Assembly: GCF_014191255.1 (NCBI RefSeq)
Contig: NZ_JACHWH010000002.1
Span: 310,001 to 374,000 of the forward strand
Length of the DNA stretch: 64,000 nucleotides
DNA from: Amycolatopsis bartoniae
Lineage (GTDB): Bacteria > Actinomycetota > Actinomycetes > Mycobacteriales > Pseudonocardiaceae
Direction: 5' to 3'
Numbering within the stretch: the stretch's first letter is position 1; each line of letters begins with the position of its first letter. The notes beneath the pieces were generated by a model. It was not told the DNA's origin, did not search any database, and saw only the letters and a program-made list of their open reading frames with translations. Both the position numbers and the translations under genes were made by a program. Shown here in pieces: positions 1-8,597 of this stretch.

Positions 1-2
1 TC

Positions 3-371
3 GAGCGGGCCCACCGGTATCGCGACGCGGGCGCCGACGCGTTGTTCGTCGAAGCGCTGGAGACGGAGGCGGAGATCGAGCGCGTGGCCACCGAGTTCGC
101 GGGTTTCCCGTTGCTGTTCAACTGGGTCGAAGGCGGCAAGACCCCGCCGGTGGACCTGGAACACCTGCGGGAACTGGGCTTCCGGCTCGTCATCTGCCCG
201 ATCTCGGGCCTCCTCGCGGCGACGCGCGCGCTGCGGAACGTCTACGGGCGCATCGCCGCGGACGGCACTCCCATCGAAGCGATGACGGACCTGCCGTCGT
301 TCGGCGAGTTCACGGACCTCATCGGGCTACCCGAGGTGACGGAACTGGGCCAGCGCTTCGGCCTAGGCTGA
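3..371 (+). CDS. Isocitrate lyase/PEP mutase family protein, C-terminal part
   Basis: The reading frame is already open at the window edge, so only the last ~122 residues are visible. The visible part fits the end of a (beta/alpha)8 PEP mutase/isocitrate lyase superfamily enzyme: an AGADALFVE strand, then FNWVEGGKTPP, then LRELGFRLVICP, spaced as in 2-methylisocitrate lyase and phosphonopyruvate hydrolase relatives. These enzymes make or break C-C or C-P bonds next to a carboxylate with Mg2+. The catalytic N-terminal half is outside the window, so the substrate cannot be assigned. Confidence 0.8.
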   Translation, partial: ERAHRYRDAGADALFVEALETEAEIERVATEFAGFPLLFNWVEGGKTPPVDLEHLRELGFRLVICPISGLLAATRALRNVYGRIAADGTPIEAMTDLPSFGEFTDLIGLPEVTELGQRFGLG

Positions 372-409
372 GCAACGGAATCAACAGTTCGGGATGGCGC
401 CGTTGTGAT

Positions 410-901
410 TCAGCGGCACGAGGTACCCCTGGTACATCCAGGCTCGATAGGGATCACCCGGGTCTGACGTGTGATACCCCTCAGATCTGAAACCACCGTG
501 TTGACGACGACGTACGGCCAGGGGCCAGTTGCGGACGGAGGACTGTTGGTATTCTTCTTCAACTCTTCGATGAACTTGCCATCATCGGCCGCCGTAGAAC
601 TGTCCAGTTGCTGCACCTCATTCTGCAATTGCGCAACACAGGATGCGCCCGCAGCAACTTGAGCACAAGGACTGCCCTGAATCTGCGGCCCCGACCCCTG
701 GTTCACCTGATTACCTGCACCGGACACCTGTTGTTGCGACGCGGGTGCCGAGCTTCCGTTCTCACACGCGACGGCGACTCCTACCGCAACGACGAGGCCC
801 CAACGATTCAACGTCAACTGCCGGAGCGACACGTTGCGTCCGGCCGCCGATGAACTTTCGCCAGACTTTGGAGATGCACTCGTGTTTTTGCCAGGAGACA
901 C
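410..901 (-). CDS. Hypothetical lipoprotein
   Basis: A 163-residue product if translation starts at GTG 901, which has a GGGGGAGGG Shine-Dalgarno just upstream; an ATG at 928 has none. A hydrophobic segment (WGLVVAVGVAVA) is followed directly by Cys, a lipobox-like VAVAC, and then a Ser/Gln/Asn-rich linker, as in secreted actinobacterial lipoproteins. The remainder is not recognised. The region is AT-richer than its surroundings (29 G/C of 60 in 541-600), which suggests acquired DNA. The long N-region before the hydrophobic core is unusual, and GTG 832 is an alternative start. Confidence 0.5.
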   Translation of the reverse strand: MSPGKNTSASPKSGESSSAAGRNVSLRQLTLNRWGLVVAVGVAVACENGSSAPASQQQVSGAGNQVNQGSGPQIQGSPCAQVAAGASCVAQLQNEVQQLDSSTAADDGKFIEELKKNTNSPPSATGPWPYVVVNTVVSDLRGITRQTRVIPIEPGCTRGTSCR

Positions 902-1117
902 AATCCCTCCCCCACAGAAATTCGGCATGATCGTTGATCAATACATAGGGAAGGTTGGGACCCAACATAGCAGCAGTTCCTGAAACGCGCACTGGCCATT
1001 CTATAGCCAGAGCCCAGCACCCCGAGGTTGCCAAATTGACGCCTGGCCATCACGAGAGTAGACGACGGAGAACGTCCTCCTCAACGTGCGAGCACTGTCC
1101 ACAACGGACCAAAAGAC

Positions 1118-1552
1118 TCAAGCCGAGACCCGGGGTTCCGGAAAGTGCTGCCCGTCCGGCTCCGGGACCGCGCTGGGCAGCTGGACGCACGCCCACAGCG
1201 TGGTGCCCTCGTGCTCGTTCCCGATGCCCCAGTCGGCGGCGCACGCCTCCAGCACGCGGCGGCTCGTGCGCGAGCGGCTCGGCGAGAACGGCAGGCCCAG
1301 GTACGGCGAGTTCACCGCGATCCGCAGCGCGGGCCGGCGGTAGGAGCGGCTGACGCTCACGTCGACGGGCTGCGTGCCGTACTCGCAGCCCAGCGTGCCC
1401 AGCTCGTCGGCGACCAGCACGGCGTCGATCACGTCGTCCTGCGCGCAGTCGAGCAGGAGCAGCCGCACGACCTCTCTCAGCTTCCCCAGGTCCGCCAGTC
1501 CGCCGAGAACGAGCCGTTCCAGCCGCTCGCCGTGCTGCCGTGCCGCACCCAT
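1118..1552 (-). CDS. Anti-sigma factor-like HATPase_c protein (degenerate)
   Basis: A 144-residue protein from ATG 1552. It has the layout of RsbW-type kinases: an ADELGTLGCEYG helix where the N-box (usually SELVTNAVRHG) lies and a C-terminal GTTLWACVQL strand. The canonical DxGxG and GLGL ATP-binding boxes are missing, so it may bind a partner without phosphorylating it (inference). It is divergent from the STAS gene at 1896, its likely partner. A close architectural paralogue lies at 11953. Confidence 0.7.
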   Translation of the reverse strand: MGAARQHGERLERLVLGGLADLGKLREVVRLLLLDCAQDDVIDAVLVADELGTLGCEYGTQPVDVSVSRSYRRPALRIAVNSPYLGLPFSPSRSRTSRRVLEACAADWGIGNEHEGTTLWACVQLPSAVPEPDGQHFPEPRVSA

Positions 1553-1895
1553 GGGGCCCCACCTCCGCCTGACCTGGCGTCTCGTCTGGACCGGATACCC
1601 GGAAGGACGGGAGGGAAACGCAGAGCGACCCCCGGCGCGCAAGACCCCGACCGGGCGACAGCGCTCCGCAGCGGGACGTTACTGTTAGCTCCGAGTCGTA
1701 CCGGGGACGCGCGTTTGCGGGTCCCAAGATCACGACTACGCTGCACTACCACGGTTGAGTCCACAGCCGTTCCGCACGTCTTTCCGCGGGAAAGACGGGG
1801 GTCAGGCGTGGGTTCGAGCGTGTCTCGCGCTTGCGTTTCCTGGCCCGGTCCGACACCACGTGCGCCGCGAGGCGCCGGCACAGGGAGGTCTCCGC
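1553..1895. other. Divergent intergenic region with a short inverted repeat
   Basis: This 343-bp gap separates the divergent anti-sigma-like and STAS genes and holds no convincing gene. A perfect inverted repeat, GTCTTTCC (1778-1785) and GGAAAGAC (1789-1796) around GCG, lies ~100 bp before the STAS start. It could be an operator or an RNA hairpin. I could not assign a promoter with confidence. Confidence 0.5.
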
Positions 1896-2264
1896 GTGAC
1901 GCCGCAGCCGCCTGTTCCCCACCCCGGTTCGCTCAGCCTGTCCACGCACTGGCCCGAGCCCGACGTCGTGGTGCTGTCGGTGGCCGGAGACCTGGACATG
2001 CTCACGTCGCCGCAGCTGTCGGAGTCCCTGCAGAAGCTGCTGGAGCGGTCGCCGCGGCGGATCGTGGTGGACCTGACCAAGGTCGACTTCCTCGGTTCGG
2101 CCGGGCTCGCGGCGCTGGTCACGGCCCACGAACGCGTCGAGTCGCGGGAGTCGCTGCGCATCGTCGCGTCCGCCCGCGAGACGCAGCGCGCCTTCCAGAT
2201 GACGGGCCTGGACGAGCTGCTCGCGCTGTACCCGACGGCCGAGGCCGCGCTCGCCGACGGCTGA
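1896..2264 (+). CDS. STAS-domain anti-sigma factor antagonist
   Basis: A 122-residue single-domain SpoIIAA/RsbV-like protein. GTG 1896 is chosen because GGGAGG precedes it at normal distance and homologues start just before the first strand. The family landmark FLGSAGLAAL places the phosphorylatable Ser near residue 68, next to the conserved AGL. Such proteins bind an anti-sigma kinase when dephosphorylated and release the sigma factor. The divergent HATPase gene at 1118-1552 is the obvious partner. Confidence 0.85.
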   Translation: MTPQPPVPHPGSLSLSTHWPEPDVVVLSVAGDLDMLTSPQLSESLQKLLERSPRRIVVDLTKVDFLGSAGLAALVTAHERVESRESLRIVASARETQRAFQMTGLDELLALYPTAEAALADG

Positions 2265-2387
2265 GCGCGTAACGGTCCCCCGGCTCCGGGCCGATATCCC
2301 TGCAGGACCCCACCGGTGGCTCGGACCCGCGGCTGCCCTCGTTCGGGTGTGGGTCATCCGTGGGGACCGAGGCCGAGGTGATGCGTT

Positions 2388-2585
2388 GTGCACATCCACT
2401 CCGGCGCCACCGGTGCGCGCAACCGCCGCTGGTGGTGGCTGCTGTGCGCACTGGTGTTCGCCGTCACCGCCGGGATGCAGGTGTACCTCGCCGTGAGCAT
2501 GACCGCGTGGTGGGCCTGGGCGGCGGCGACCGTGCTCACGCTCATCACCGCCGCCTGCCTGTATGCCGCCCAGCGGCGGATCTAG
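2388..2585 (+). CDS. Small membrane protein
   Basis: A 65-residue protein from GTG 2388, preceded by GAGGTG. A basic N-terminus (ARNRR) is followed by two hydrophobic helices (about 15-37 and 40-60) joined by a short WW turn, and a basic tail. No family is recognised. It overlaps the last 4 bp of the convergent HEAT-repeat gene. Confidence 0.6.
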   Translation: MHIHSGATGARNRRWWWLLCALVFAVTAGMQVYLAVSMTAWWAWAAATVLTLITAACLYAAQRRI

Positions 2586-3793
2586 AGACGGGCGCGCAGC
2601 TCCCGTGCCCGATGGGGCCCGATCCGCGATTCGGCGCGGGTGAGCAGTTGCCGCAGTTCACGGGCCTGGTCCTCCCGCGGCCCGCGGTAGAGCCGCGCGC
2701 TCTCGTGCCGGAACCAGTTGTCCAGGTCCTCCCGGGCGTCGTCGGCCAACGGCTCGTCCGGAGCGGTCAGCAGCCGCAGGTCCACGACCAGCCGCGTCCA
2801 GTCGTTCCGGGCGCACAGCAACGCATGCGCCGCGCCGCGCTGGACCGGCGAGCGGTCACGCTCCAGCAGGCGCAGCAACGTGCCCTCGTCGACCAGGTAA
2901 GGATCCGTCCGCAACGCCCGGCGGACCCGCCGCACGACCCTCGGCGCGGGATCTTCCAGCAGCGGCACCAGTGCACGCAGCTCGCCGAGCCGCGCCAGCG
3001 CCCTGGCCGCTTCCGCCCGCACCTTCGGCCGTTCGTCGGCCAGCACGGGCAGTAGCAGCGGCACATCCGATGCCGTGCCCGTCTCACCCAGCCCGGCGAC
3101 GGCGCCGAGTTCCGGCAGCCGTTTCCGGTAGTGCGGCGCGGCGTCCTCGCCGTTGCGCCGCAGCACCCACTGCGCGTTGGCCCGGACGATCGAGCTGGGG
3201 TCGGCCAGCGCGGCCACGGCCGCGTCGCGGTCACCCTGGATGCCCAGCGCCCGCAGCGCGCCGGTACCGCTGGTGCGCAGGAGGTCCCGCACCTCGGGAT
3301 CGGTGCTGCCGACGAGCGCGTTCGCCGCGAGCAGCCGGATGCCCAGATCGGGGTCGCGCAGGGCCTTCTTGAGCTGCTCGTGGCTCGCGCGGCCGGACGC
3401 GTACGCCGCGCGGCGGACGACCCGGTCCTCGGACGCGAGCGCCAGGGGCAGCAGTTCCGGCGCGGCGATCCTCGCCTCCAGCTGCGCGGCGAGCCAACCG
3501 CCGTCCAGGCGGCGCCGCAGCAGGGCGGCCAGCGGGAACAGGTCGAGCGCGACCATCGGGTCCTGGAACAGGACCTTCAGGCACTCCCGCCGGGAGCGCT
3601 CCCGGACCTGCGGCACCCAGCCCGCCGCCCGCACCGCGAGCAGCGGCAGAAGGGACCGGTCGCCGCCGATCCGCGCCACCGCGGCTTCCCGCCGGTAGCC
3701 GTTCGGCGAGCACGCGTCGAAGAGGAGGCCCCTGTCCTGGAGCCCCTTCCGGCGCACGGACTCGTCGAAAGCGAGCCATTCCTCGGGAGTCAC
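2582..3793 (-). CDS. HEAT-repeat protein
   Basis: A 403-residue protein if it starts at GTG 3793 (VTPEEWLAFDESV). Most of the sequence is repeating helical pairs of ~30 residues with the pattern DPxxxVRxxAAxALxxLG, for example KVRAEAARALARLGEL and EVRDLLRTSG, typical of HEAT/PBS-lyase-type solenoids. It is probably a cytoplasmic scaffold, since no signal peptide or catalytic motif is seen. The frame stays open further upstream, but that would run over the start of the divergent gene at 3921. Confidence 0.75.
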   Translation of the reverse strand: MTPEEWLAFDESVRRKGLQDRGLLFDACSPNGYRREAAVARIGGDRSLLPLLAVRAAGWVPQVRERSRRECLKVLFQDPMVALDLFPLAALLRRRLDGGWLAAQLEARIAAPELLPLALASEDRVVRRAAYASGRASHEQLKKALRDPDLGIRLLAANALVGSTDPEVRDLLRTSGTGALRALGIQGDRDAAVAALADPSSIVRANAQWVLRRNGEDAAPHYRKRLPELGAVAGLGETGTASDVPLLLPVLADERPKVRAEAARALARLGELRALVPLLEDPAPRVVRRVRRALRTDPYLVDEGTLLRLLERDRSPVQRGAAHALLCARNDWTRLVVDLRLLTAPDEPLADDAREDLDNWFRHESARLYRGPREDQARELRQLLTRAESRIGPHRARELRARL

Positions 3794-3920
3794 GCCGGAA
3801 GTCTGCCTTGCGCGAACCCGGATCCTCCACCGAATTCCTCGCCTCACGGGCCACTTCCGTGCTATACCGGCTGACGCCGGTGCCACGGGGTAGTGGCGCC
3901 CTTGCCGCAGTGGGGTGCTC

Positions 3921-5978
3921 ATGGCGAGACGTACCTGGCGCTCGATGATCCTGCTGGCCGCGCTCGCCGCGCCCGCCGTCGTGCCGCTCACCGCGGCCGC
4001 CGACCCGGCCCCGCAGCCCGTGCTGACGAGCGTCTCCAACCCCCGGCCCGAGTTCGTCAGCGGCGGCCAGGTGCTCCTGTCGGTCAACACCGCCGCGCGG
4101 GTCACCGTGAACGGCCGCGACGTCACGCCCGAGTTCCACCGGCGCTCCGACGGCAGTTACCTCGGGCTGGTCACCGGGCTGCGCGACGGCCGCAACGACG
4201 TCGTCGCCACCACGCATGGTCGTTCGGCGAAGCTCCGCGTCACCAACCACCCCATCACCGGGCCCGTGTTCTCCGGCCCGCAGCAGCAGCCCTTCTACTG
4301 CGAGACCACGGCGTACGGCCTGCCTCCGGCGCAGCAACCGCTGTGCGGCGCGCCCACCCAGGTGACCTACCAGTACCGCACCACGGCGGGCGCGTTCGCG
4401 TCGCTCGCCGACCCGGCCGCGCGTCCGGCCGACCTGGCCACGACGACCGTGAACGGCCGCAGCGTGCCGTACGTCGTGCGGGTCGAGCGCGGCACGATCG
4501 ACCGCGCGGTGTACGAGATCGCCGCGCTGTACGACGGGCAGCCCTCGCCGTTCGCGCCCGACCGGTCCTGGAACGGCCGACTGGTCTATACCTTTGGTGG
4601 CGGCTGCAACGCTGGCTACCACCAGGGCGCCACGACCGGCGGAGTGCTCGAAGACCTCTTCCTGTCGCAGGGCTACGCGGTCGCGTCGTCGAGCCTCAAC
4701 GTGCTGGACAACAACTGCAGCCCGGTCATCTCCGCCGAGGCCGCGATGATGGTCAAGGAGCACTTCGCCGAGACCTACGGCCCGATCACCCACACGATCG
4801 GCTGGGGCGGGTCCGGTGGCGGGATCCAGCAGTACGACATCGCCGAGGCGTATCCGGGCATCGTGGACGGCATCATTCCGGGCATCTCGTTCCCCGACCC
4901 GCTGAGCACGGGCGGCCCGGTGAGCGACTGCCGGCTGCTGGAACAGTTCTTCGGCGGCGCGTCCTTCACCGCCGCGCAGAAGCAGGCCGTCTCCGGGTAC
5001 CACGACTACTCCACGTGCACGGCGTGGACGGAAACGTTCGCCAGCCGCGCGACCGCGACGGGCAGCTGCAACCCGGCCATCCCCGTCTCGGCGCGCTGGG
5101 ATCCGGTGACCAATCCACACGGGGTCATCTGCAATTCCAACGAGCAGCTGGTCAACCAGTTCGGCCGCGACCCGCGGACCGGGTTCGTGCGCAGCCCGCT
5201 GGACAACGTGGGCGTGCAGTACGGGCTCGCGGCACTGCGGTCCGGCGCGATCACACCCGCCCAGTTCGCGCAGCTGAACGCGTCGATCGGCGGGATCGAC
5301 TACACCGGGAAAGCGGTTTCTCAGCGGACCGAGGCCGATCTGAAAGCGCTTTCTGCCACCTATGCCGACGACCTGCTGAACTCGGCAAGCCAGGGGCTGC
5401 GCGAGACGCCGATCATCGACCAGCGCACGGACCTGGACTTCGCCGGCCGGGACGCGAACATCCATACGACGGAGTGGTCGTTCGCGCTGCGGCAGCGGCT
5501 GCTCGACGCGAACGGGACGGCGGCCAACCAGGTGATCATCGAGAACCAGGTGACCGACGCCGTCGCGGCGAGCCGGTACGAACTGTCCGCGATGGACCGC
5601 TGGCTGACCGCGATCGAGGCGGATCACTCGCACCGCGGCCAGGCGCAGAAGGTGCTCGCGAACCGCCCGGCGGACCTGGGCGACGGCTGCTACCTGTCGG
5701 GCCAGCGCGTACGAGCGGCGTTGGACAGCGGCCCGTGCGCGACGCAGTACCCGGTGGCGGGTAACCCGCGCACGGTGGCGGGCGAGAGCATCGCGATCGA
5801 CGTGCTGAAGTGCCGCCTGAAGCCGCTCGACTTCCGCGACTACCCGGTGACCTTCACCGACGCGGAGAAGCGGCAGCTGCGGTCGGCCTTCCCGACGGGC
5901 GTGTGCGACTACGGAAAGCCCGGAGTGGGCCAACGCGAGCCAGTGGGGACGTGGCTGGACTACTCGGTTCGGCGGTAG
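3921..5978 (+). CDS. Secreted DUF6351 protein (tannase/esterase-like alpha/beta hydrolase)
   Basis: A 685-residue exported protein with an N-terminal signal peptide (RRTWRSMILLAALAAPAVV, cleavage near TAAA-DP). An Ig-like strand region (about 30-100) precedes an alpha/beta-hydrolase core. The nucleophile elbow is GWGGSGGGIQQ, with Ser near residue 297. A candidate acid lies in DQRTDLDF and a candidate His in EADHSHRG, the order expected for a tannase/feruloyl-esterase-like fold. ATG 3921 and GTG 3915 are equally possible starts. The substrate is unknown. Confidence 0.8.
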   Translation: MARRTWRSMILLAALAAPAVVPLTAAADPAPQPVLTSVSNPRPEFVSGGQVLLSVNTAARVTVNGRDVTPEFHRRSDGSYLGLVTGLRDGRNDVVATTHGRSAKLRVTNHPITGPVFSGPQQQPFYCETTAYGLPPAQQPLCGAPTQVTYQYRTTAGAFASLADPAARPADLATTTVNGRSVPYVVRVERGTIDRAVYEIAALYDGQPSPFAPDRSWNGRLVYTFGGGCNAGYHQGATTGGVLEDLFLSQGYAVASSSLNVLDNNCSPVISAEAAMMVKEHFAETYGPITHTIGWGGSGGGIQQYDIAEAYPGIVDGIIPGISFPDPLSTGGPVSDCRLLEQFFGGASFTAAQKQAVSGYHDYSTCTAWTETFASRATATGSCNPAIPVSARWDPVTNPHGVICNSNEQLVNQFGRDPRTGFVRSPLDNVGVQYGLAALRSGAITPAQFAQLNASIGGIDYTGKAVSQRTEADLKALSATYADDLLNSASQGLRETPIIDQRTDLDFAGRDANIHTTEWSFALRQRLLDANGTAANQVIIENQVTDAVAASRYELSAMDRWLTAIEADHSHRGQAQKVLANRPADLGDGCYLSGQRVRAALDSGPCATQYPVAGNPRTVAGESIAIDVLKCRLKPLDFRDYPVTFTDAEKRQLRSAFPTGVCDYGKPGVGQREPVGTWLDYSVRR

Positions 5979-5990
5979 GTCCACAAAGGA

Positions 5991-6950
5991 CTAAACCGGT
6001 GGCCGCCCCGCGGTGAGGCGCACCACGAAGTCGCCTTCCTGGTTCCGTCCGAAGACCACGTGGTTGCACAGCTGGTGCGCGAGCCACAGGCCCAGCCCGC
6101 CGTTCGGGGCCTTCGCCGCCGGCAGCAGGCCCGCGAACGGGTCCGCCGGACCCGGGCCGCGGTCGGTCACCGTGACCACCAGCCGGCCGTCCGTGGCCCA
6201 GCAGCGCATCCGCACCGGCGGCGCGCCGTGCTCGATGGCGTTCGTCACCACCTCGCTGACGGCGACCAGGAAGTCCTCGAAGTCGTCCTGCCCCACCCCG
6301 GCGGAGTTCACCCCCAGCAACGCCCGCCGCGCCGCGGACGGCGCCACGCCGGTCACGTCCACCAGCGGCGGCGTGGCCTCGACCGGATCCGGCTCGACCA
6401 CCCGGGGCGCGCTGAGGAACCCCGCCGCACCCACGTAGTCGGGGTTGGGCCGGTGGTCGCCGCCGGGGCCGGCGCGGCGGGGGTGCGTGCGCGCCACGTC
6501 GTCGAGGACGTGTGCCGGCGTGCTGCGCGTGTCGTAGATGCACATGCTCCACAGCGGGAACTCGCGGTAGGCCACGTTGACCGTCGCCTCGTAGCGCGCC
6601 CACCAGTCCCACGTCGCGCCGAGGCCCTCCGGCGGGATCTCCCCGATGACGCGGATCTGCGCGGCCCCCTCGGCCACGAAACCGGTCAGCAGGTCCCGGT
6701 AGGCCCGGATCGCGACGGCCGGGCGCGCGTACACCGCGCCGCCGCCCTGGTACACGAGCCCGTCGAGGTCGCCGAGCCGCTCCCGCAGCAGCGCGGTCTT
6801 GCGCTCGCCGAGCGACACCACCGTCGGCTCCCCCGCCTCGATCCCGCCGAGCAGGAACGGCACGGCGGTGTCGAGCAGGGCCTTGTCCGAGGAGTAGTAC
6901 ACGGCCTCGTGGTAGTAACCACGGTGACCGGCGGCTGCTCCCGTCCTCAT
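5991..6950 (-). CDS. MEDS-domain sensor with anti-sigma HATPase domain
   Basis: A 319-residue protein. Residues ~10-170 resemble a MEDS sensory domain (YHEAVYYSS, PTVVSLGERK, MCIYDTR). Residues ~195-319 form an RsbW-like ATPase with an intact N-box (SEVVTNAIEHG), G1 box (DRGPGPAD) and NGGLGLWLAHQL. This ATPase should therefore be active, unlike those at 1118 and 11953. Its ATG overlaps the stop of the upstream MEDS-STAS gene (ATGA), so the two are translationally coupled and probably form a kinase/antagonist pair. Confidence 0.85.
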   Translation of the reverse strand: MRTGAAAGHRGYYHEAVYYSSDKALLDTAVPFLLGGIEAGEPTVVSLGERKTALLRERLGDLDGLVYQGGGAVYARPAVAIRAYRDLLTGFVAEGAAQIRVIGEIPPEGLGATWDWWARYEATVNVAYREFPLWSMCIYDTRSTPAHVLDDVARTHPRRAGPGGDHRPNPDYVGAAGFLSAPRVVEPDPVEATPPLVDVTGVAPSAARRALLGVNSAGVGQDDFEDFLVAVSEVVTNAIEHGAPPVRMRCWATDGRLVVTVTDRGPGPADPFAGLLPAAKAPNGGLGLWLAHQLCNHVVFGRNQEGDFVVRLTAGRPPV

Positions 6951-7750
6951 CCCGCCTCGACCCGGATTCCGTCGAGGCCGAGCAGCTCGACCAGCCGCGC
7001 CGGAGACCGCAGCCCCGTGCGCAGCACGACCTCGTCGAACCCGCGCCCGCGGGCGTGCTCCGCCAGCGCGACCAGCGCCCGGTGGTCGATGAACCTCACG
7101 CCGGACGCCTCGACGTACAGCGAGCGCTGCCCCGGACACAGGTCGGCGCGCTCCAGCGCCAGCGACAGCAGCGTCCGCCCGGCGAGGTCCAGCTCCCCGG
7201 CCAGCGACACGCCGTCGGTGCCGCACGCGTAGAGCCGGAACGGCGGCTCGGCGTTGCTCGCCGGGTGCAGCGATGCCAGGTGGGTCACCACGTCTTCGGC
7301 GAGCGCGCGGCGGTCGTAGGCGCACATGGCGGTGAACGGCCGGGTCGCCATGACGTGGTCGGCCAGGTGCTCGTACCGCCCGAACGCCGCCAGCTGCGTC
7401 GGCGTGCGCACCAGCCCGGTGACGTCGGCGGCCACGCGGAACCCCGTGAACCCGTCGCGCAGCGCCCGGTCCGTCGCCTCGGCGTAGCTGCGGGCCTGCG
7501 CGGCCGGGTCGACCACGGCACCGGGCGTGTAGTTCTCGTGCACCAGCGAGACCTCGACGCCGTCGAGCCCCAGCCCCGCGTCCTCGGTGGCCGTCAGGTA
7601 GTGGACCCGCTGGCCCTCGGCCAGCCCGTCGGCGAGGAACTCGCGGGCACGGGCGCGGAACTCGTGCCGGTCGCGGTAGGACCAGCAGAGGTGGTCATGG
7701 GACGCGAACCCACGCGCGTGTGCGAACGCGCCGACTCGTCTCACCTTCAC
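6947..7750 (-). CDS. MEDS-domain protein with C-terminal STAS domain
   Basis: A 267-residue protein. The N-terminal MEDS-type domain has the hallmark GFASHDHLCWSYRDRHEF, and MCAYDRRAL marks its end. The C-terminal ~90 residues (LRLYACGTDGVSLAGELDLAGR onward, in part) form a STAS fold in which VRFIDHRALVAL replaces the usual D-S-x-G with His-Arg. The phosphorylatable Ser therefore seems lost. It is coupled (ATGA) to the MEDS-ATPase gene. GTG 7744 is an alternative start. Confidence 0.82.
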   Translation of the reverse strand: MKVRRVGAFAHARGFASHDHLCWSYRDRHEFRARAREFLADGLAEGQRVHYLTATEDAGLGLDGVEVSLVHENYTPGAVVDPAAQARSYAEATDRALRDGFTGFRVAADVTGLVRTPTQLAAFGRYEHLADHVMATRPFTAMCAYDRRALAEDVVTHLASLHPASNAEPPFRLYACGTDGVSLAGELDLAGRTLLSLALERADLCPGQRSLYVEASGVRFIDHRALVALAEHARGRGFDEVVLRTGLRSPARLVELLGLDGIRVEAG

Positions 7751-7793
7751 CAGCGTAGCGGCCGGCGCCGCGGCCGGCACGTAAGGTGATTCC

Positions 7794-8597
7794 GTGCTGG
7801 TCGTCTCGCTGGGCATCTTCGCCGGGGTCGTGCTCGTCACCTGGCTGCTCTCGTTGGTCACCCGCGAGTACTCGTGGGTGGACCGGATCTGGTCGCTGGT
7901 CCCGATCGCGTACGTCGCGGTGTTCGCGGCCGGAGCGGGTTTCGCCGACGCGCGGCTGGACGTGCTGCTGGTGCTGGTGGCGTTGTGGGGCGCGCGGCTG
8001 ACGTTCAACTTCGCCCGCAAGGGTGGGTACGCGCCCGGCGGCGAGGACTACCGGTGGGCGATCCTGCGGGAGCGCATGCGGCCGTGGCAGTTCCAGGTGT
8101 TCAACTTCGCGTTCATTTCGCTCTACCAGAACGTGATCCTGCTGCTGATCTCCCTGCCCGCGTACACCGCGCTGCGGCACCGGACTCCGTTCGGGATCGC
8201 GGACGTCGTGCTCACCGTGGTGTTCCTGGCCCTGCTGGCCGGTGAGACGATCGCCGACCAGCAGCAGTGGAACTTCCAGCGGCACAAGCACGCGGAGCTG
8301 GCCGCCGGGCGCGAGCCGGCACGGCGGTTCGTGCAGACCGGGCTGTTCCGCTACTCGCGCCACCCCAACTTCTTCTTCGAGCAGGCGCAGTGGTGGGTGG
8401 TGTTCGGCTTCGGCGCGGCCGCCGCGCGTTCGCCGTGGCAGTGGACGGTGGCCGGGGCGGTGCTGCTGACCCTGTTGTTCCTCGGCTCCACGCGGTTCAC
8501 CGAAAGCATCAGCCTGAGCCGCTACCCGGAGTACGCCGACTACCAGCGCCGCACGTCCGCGCAGATCCCGTGGCGGCCGCGTCACAGCTCGCCGTAG
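7794..8597 (+). CDS. DUF1295 membrane protein (steroid 5-alpha-reductase-like)
   Basis: A 267-residue polytopic membrane protein with about six to seven hydrophobic helices. It carries the DUF1295/isoprenylcysteine methyltransferase-type C-terminal signature FVQTGLFRYSRHPNFFFEQAQWW and RYPEYADYQRRT. The family has a 3-oxo-5-alpha-steroid 4-dehydrogenase-like fold and is assumed to act on lipid or isoprenoid substrates; the substrate here is unknown. It overlaps the convergent amidohydrolase gene by 16 bp. Confidence 0.85.
   Translation: MLVVSLGIFAGVVLVTWLLSLVTREYSWVDRIWSLVPIAYVAVFAAGAGFADARLDVLLVLVALWGARLTFNFARKGGYAPGGEDYRWAILRERMRPWQFQVFNFAFISLYQNVILLLISLPAYTALRHRTPFGIADVVLTVVFLALLAGETIADQQQWNFQRHKHAELAAGREPARRFVQTGLFRYSRHPNFFFEQAQWWVVFGFGAAAARSPWQWTVAGAVLLTLLFLGSTRFTESISLSRYPEYADYQRRTSAQIPWRPRHSSP

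Noticed and set aside
3231-5984. 917-codon open frame antisense to the DUF6351 gene
   Set aside because: It mirrors real genes on the opposite strand or frame. The product is a low-complexity Arg/Ala/Gly/Val string and has no domain; it is a product of high GC at third positions.
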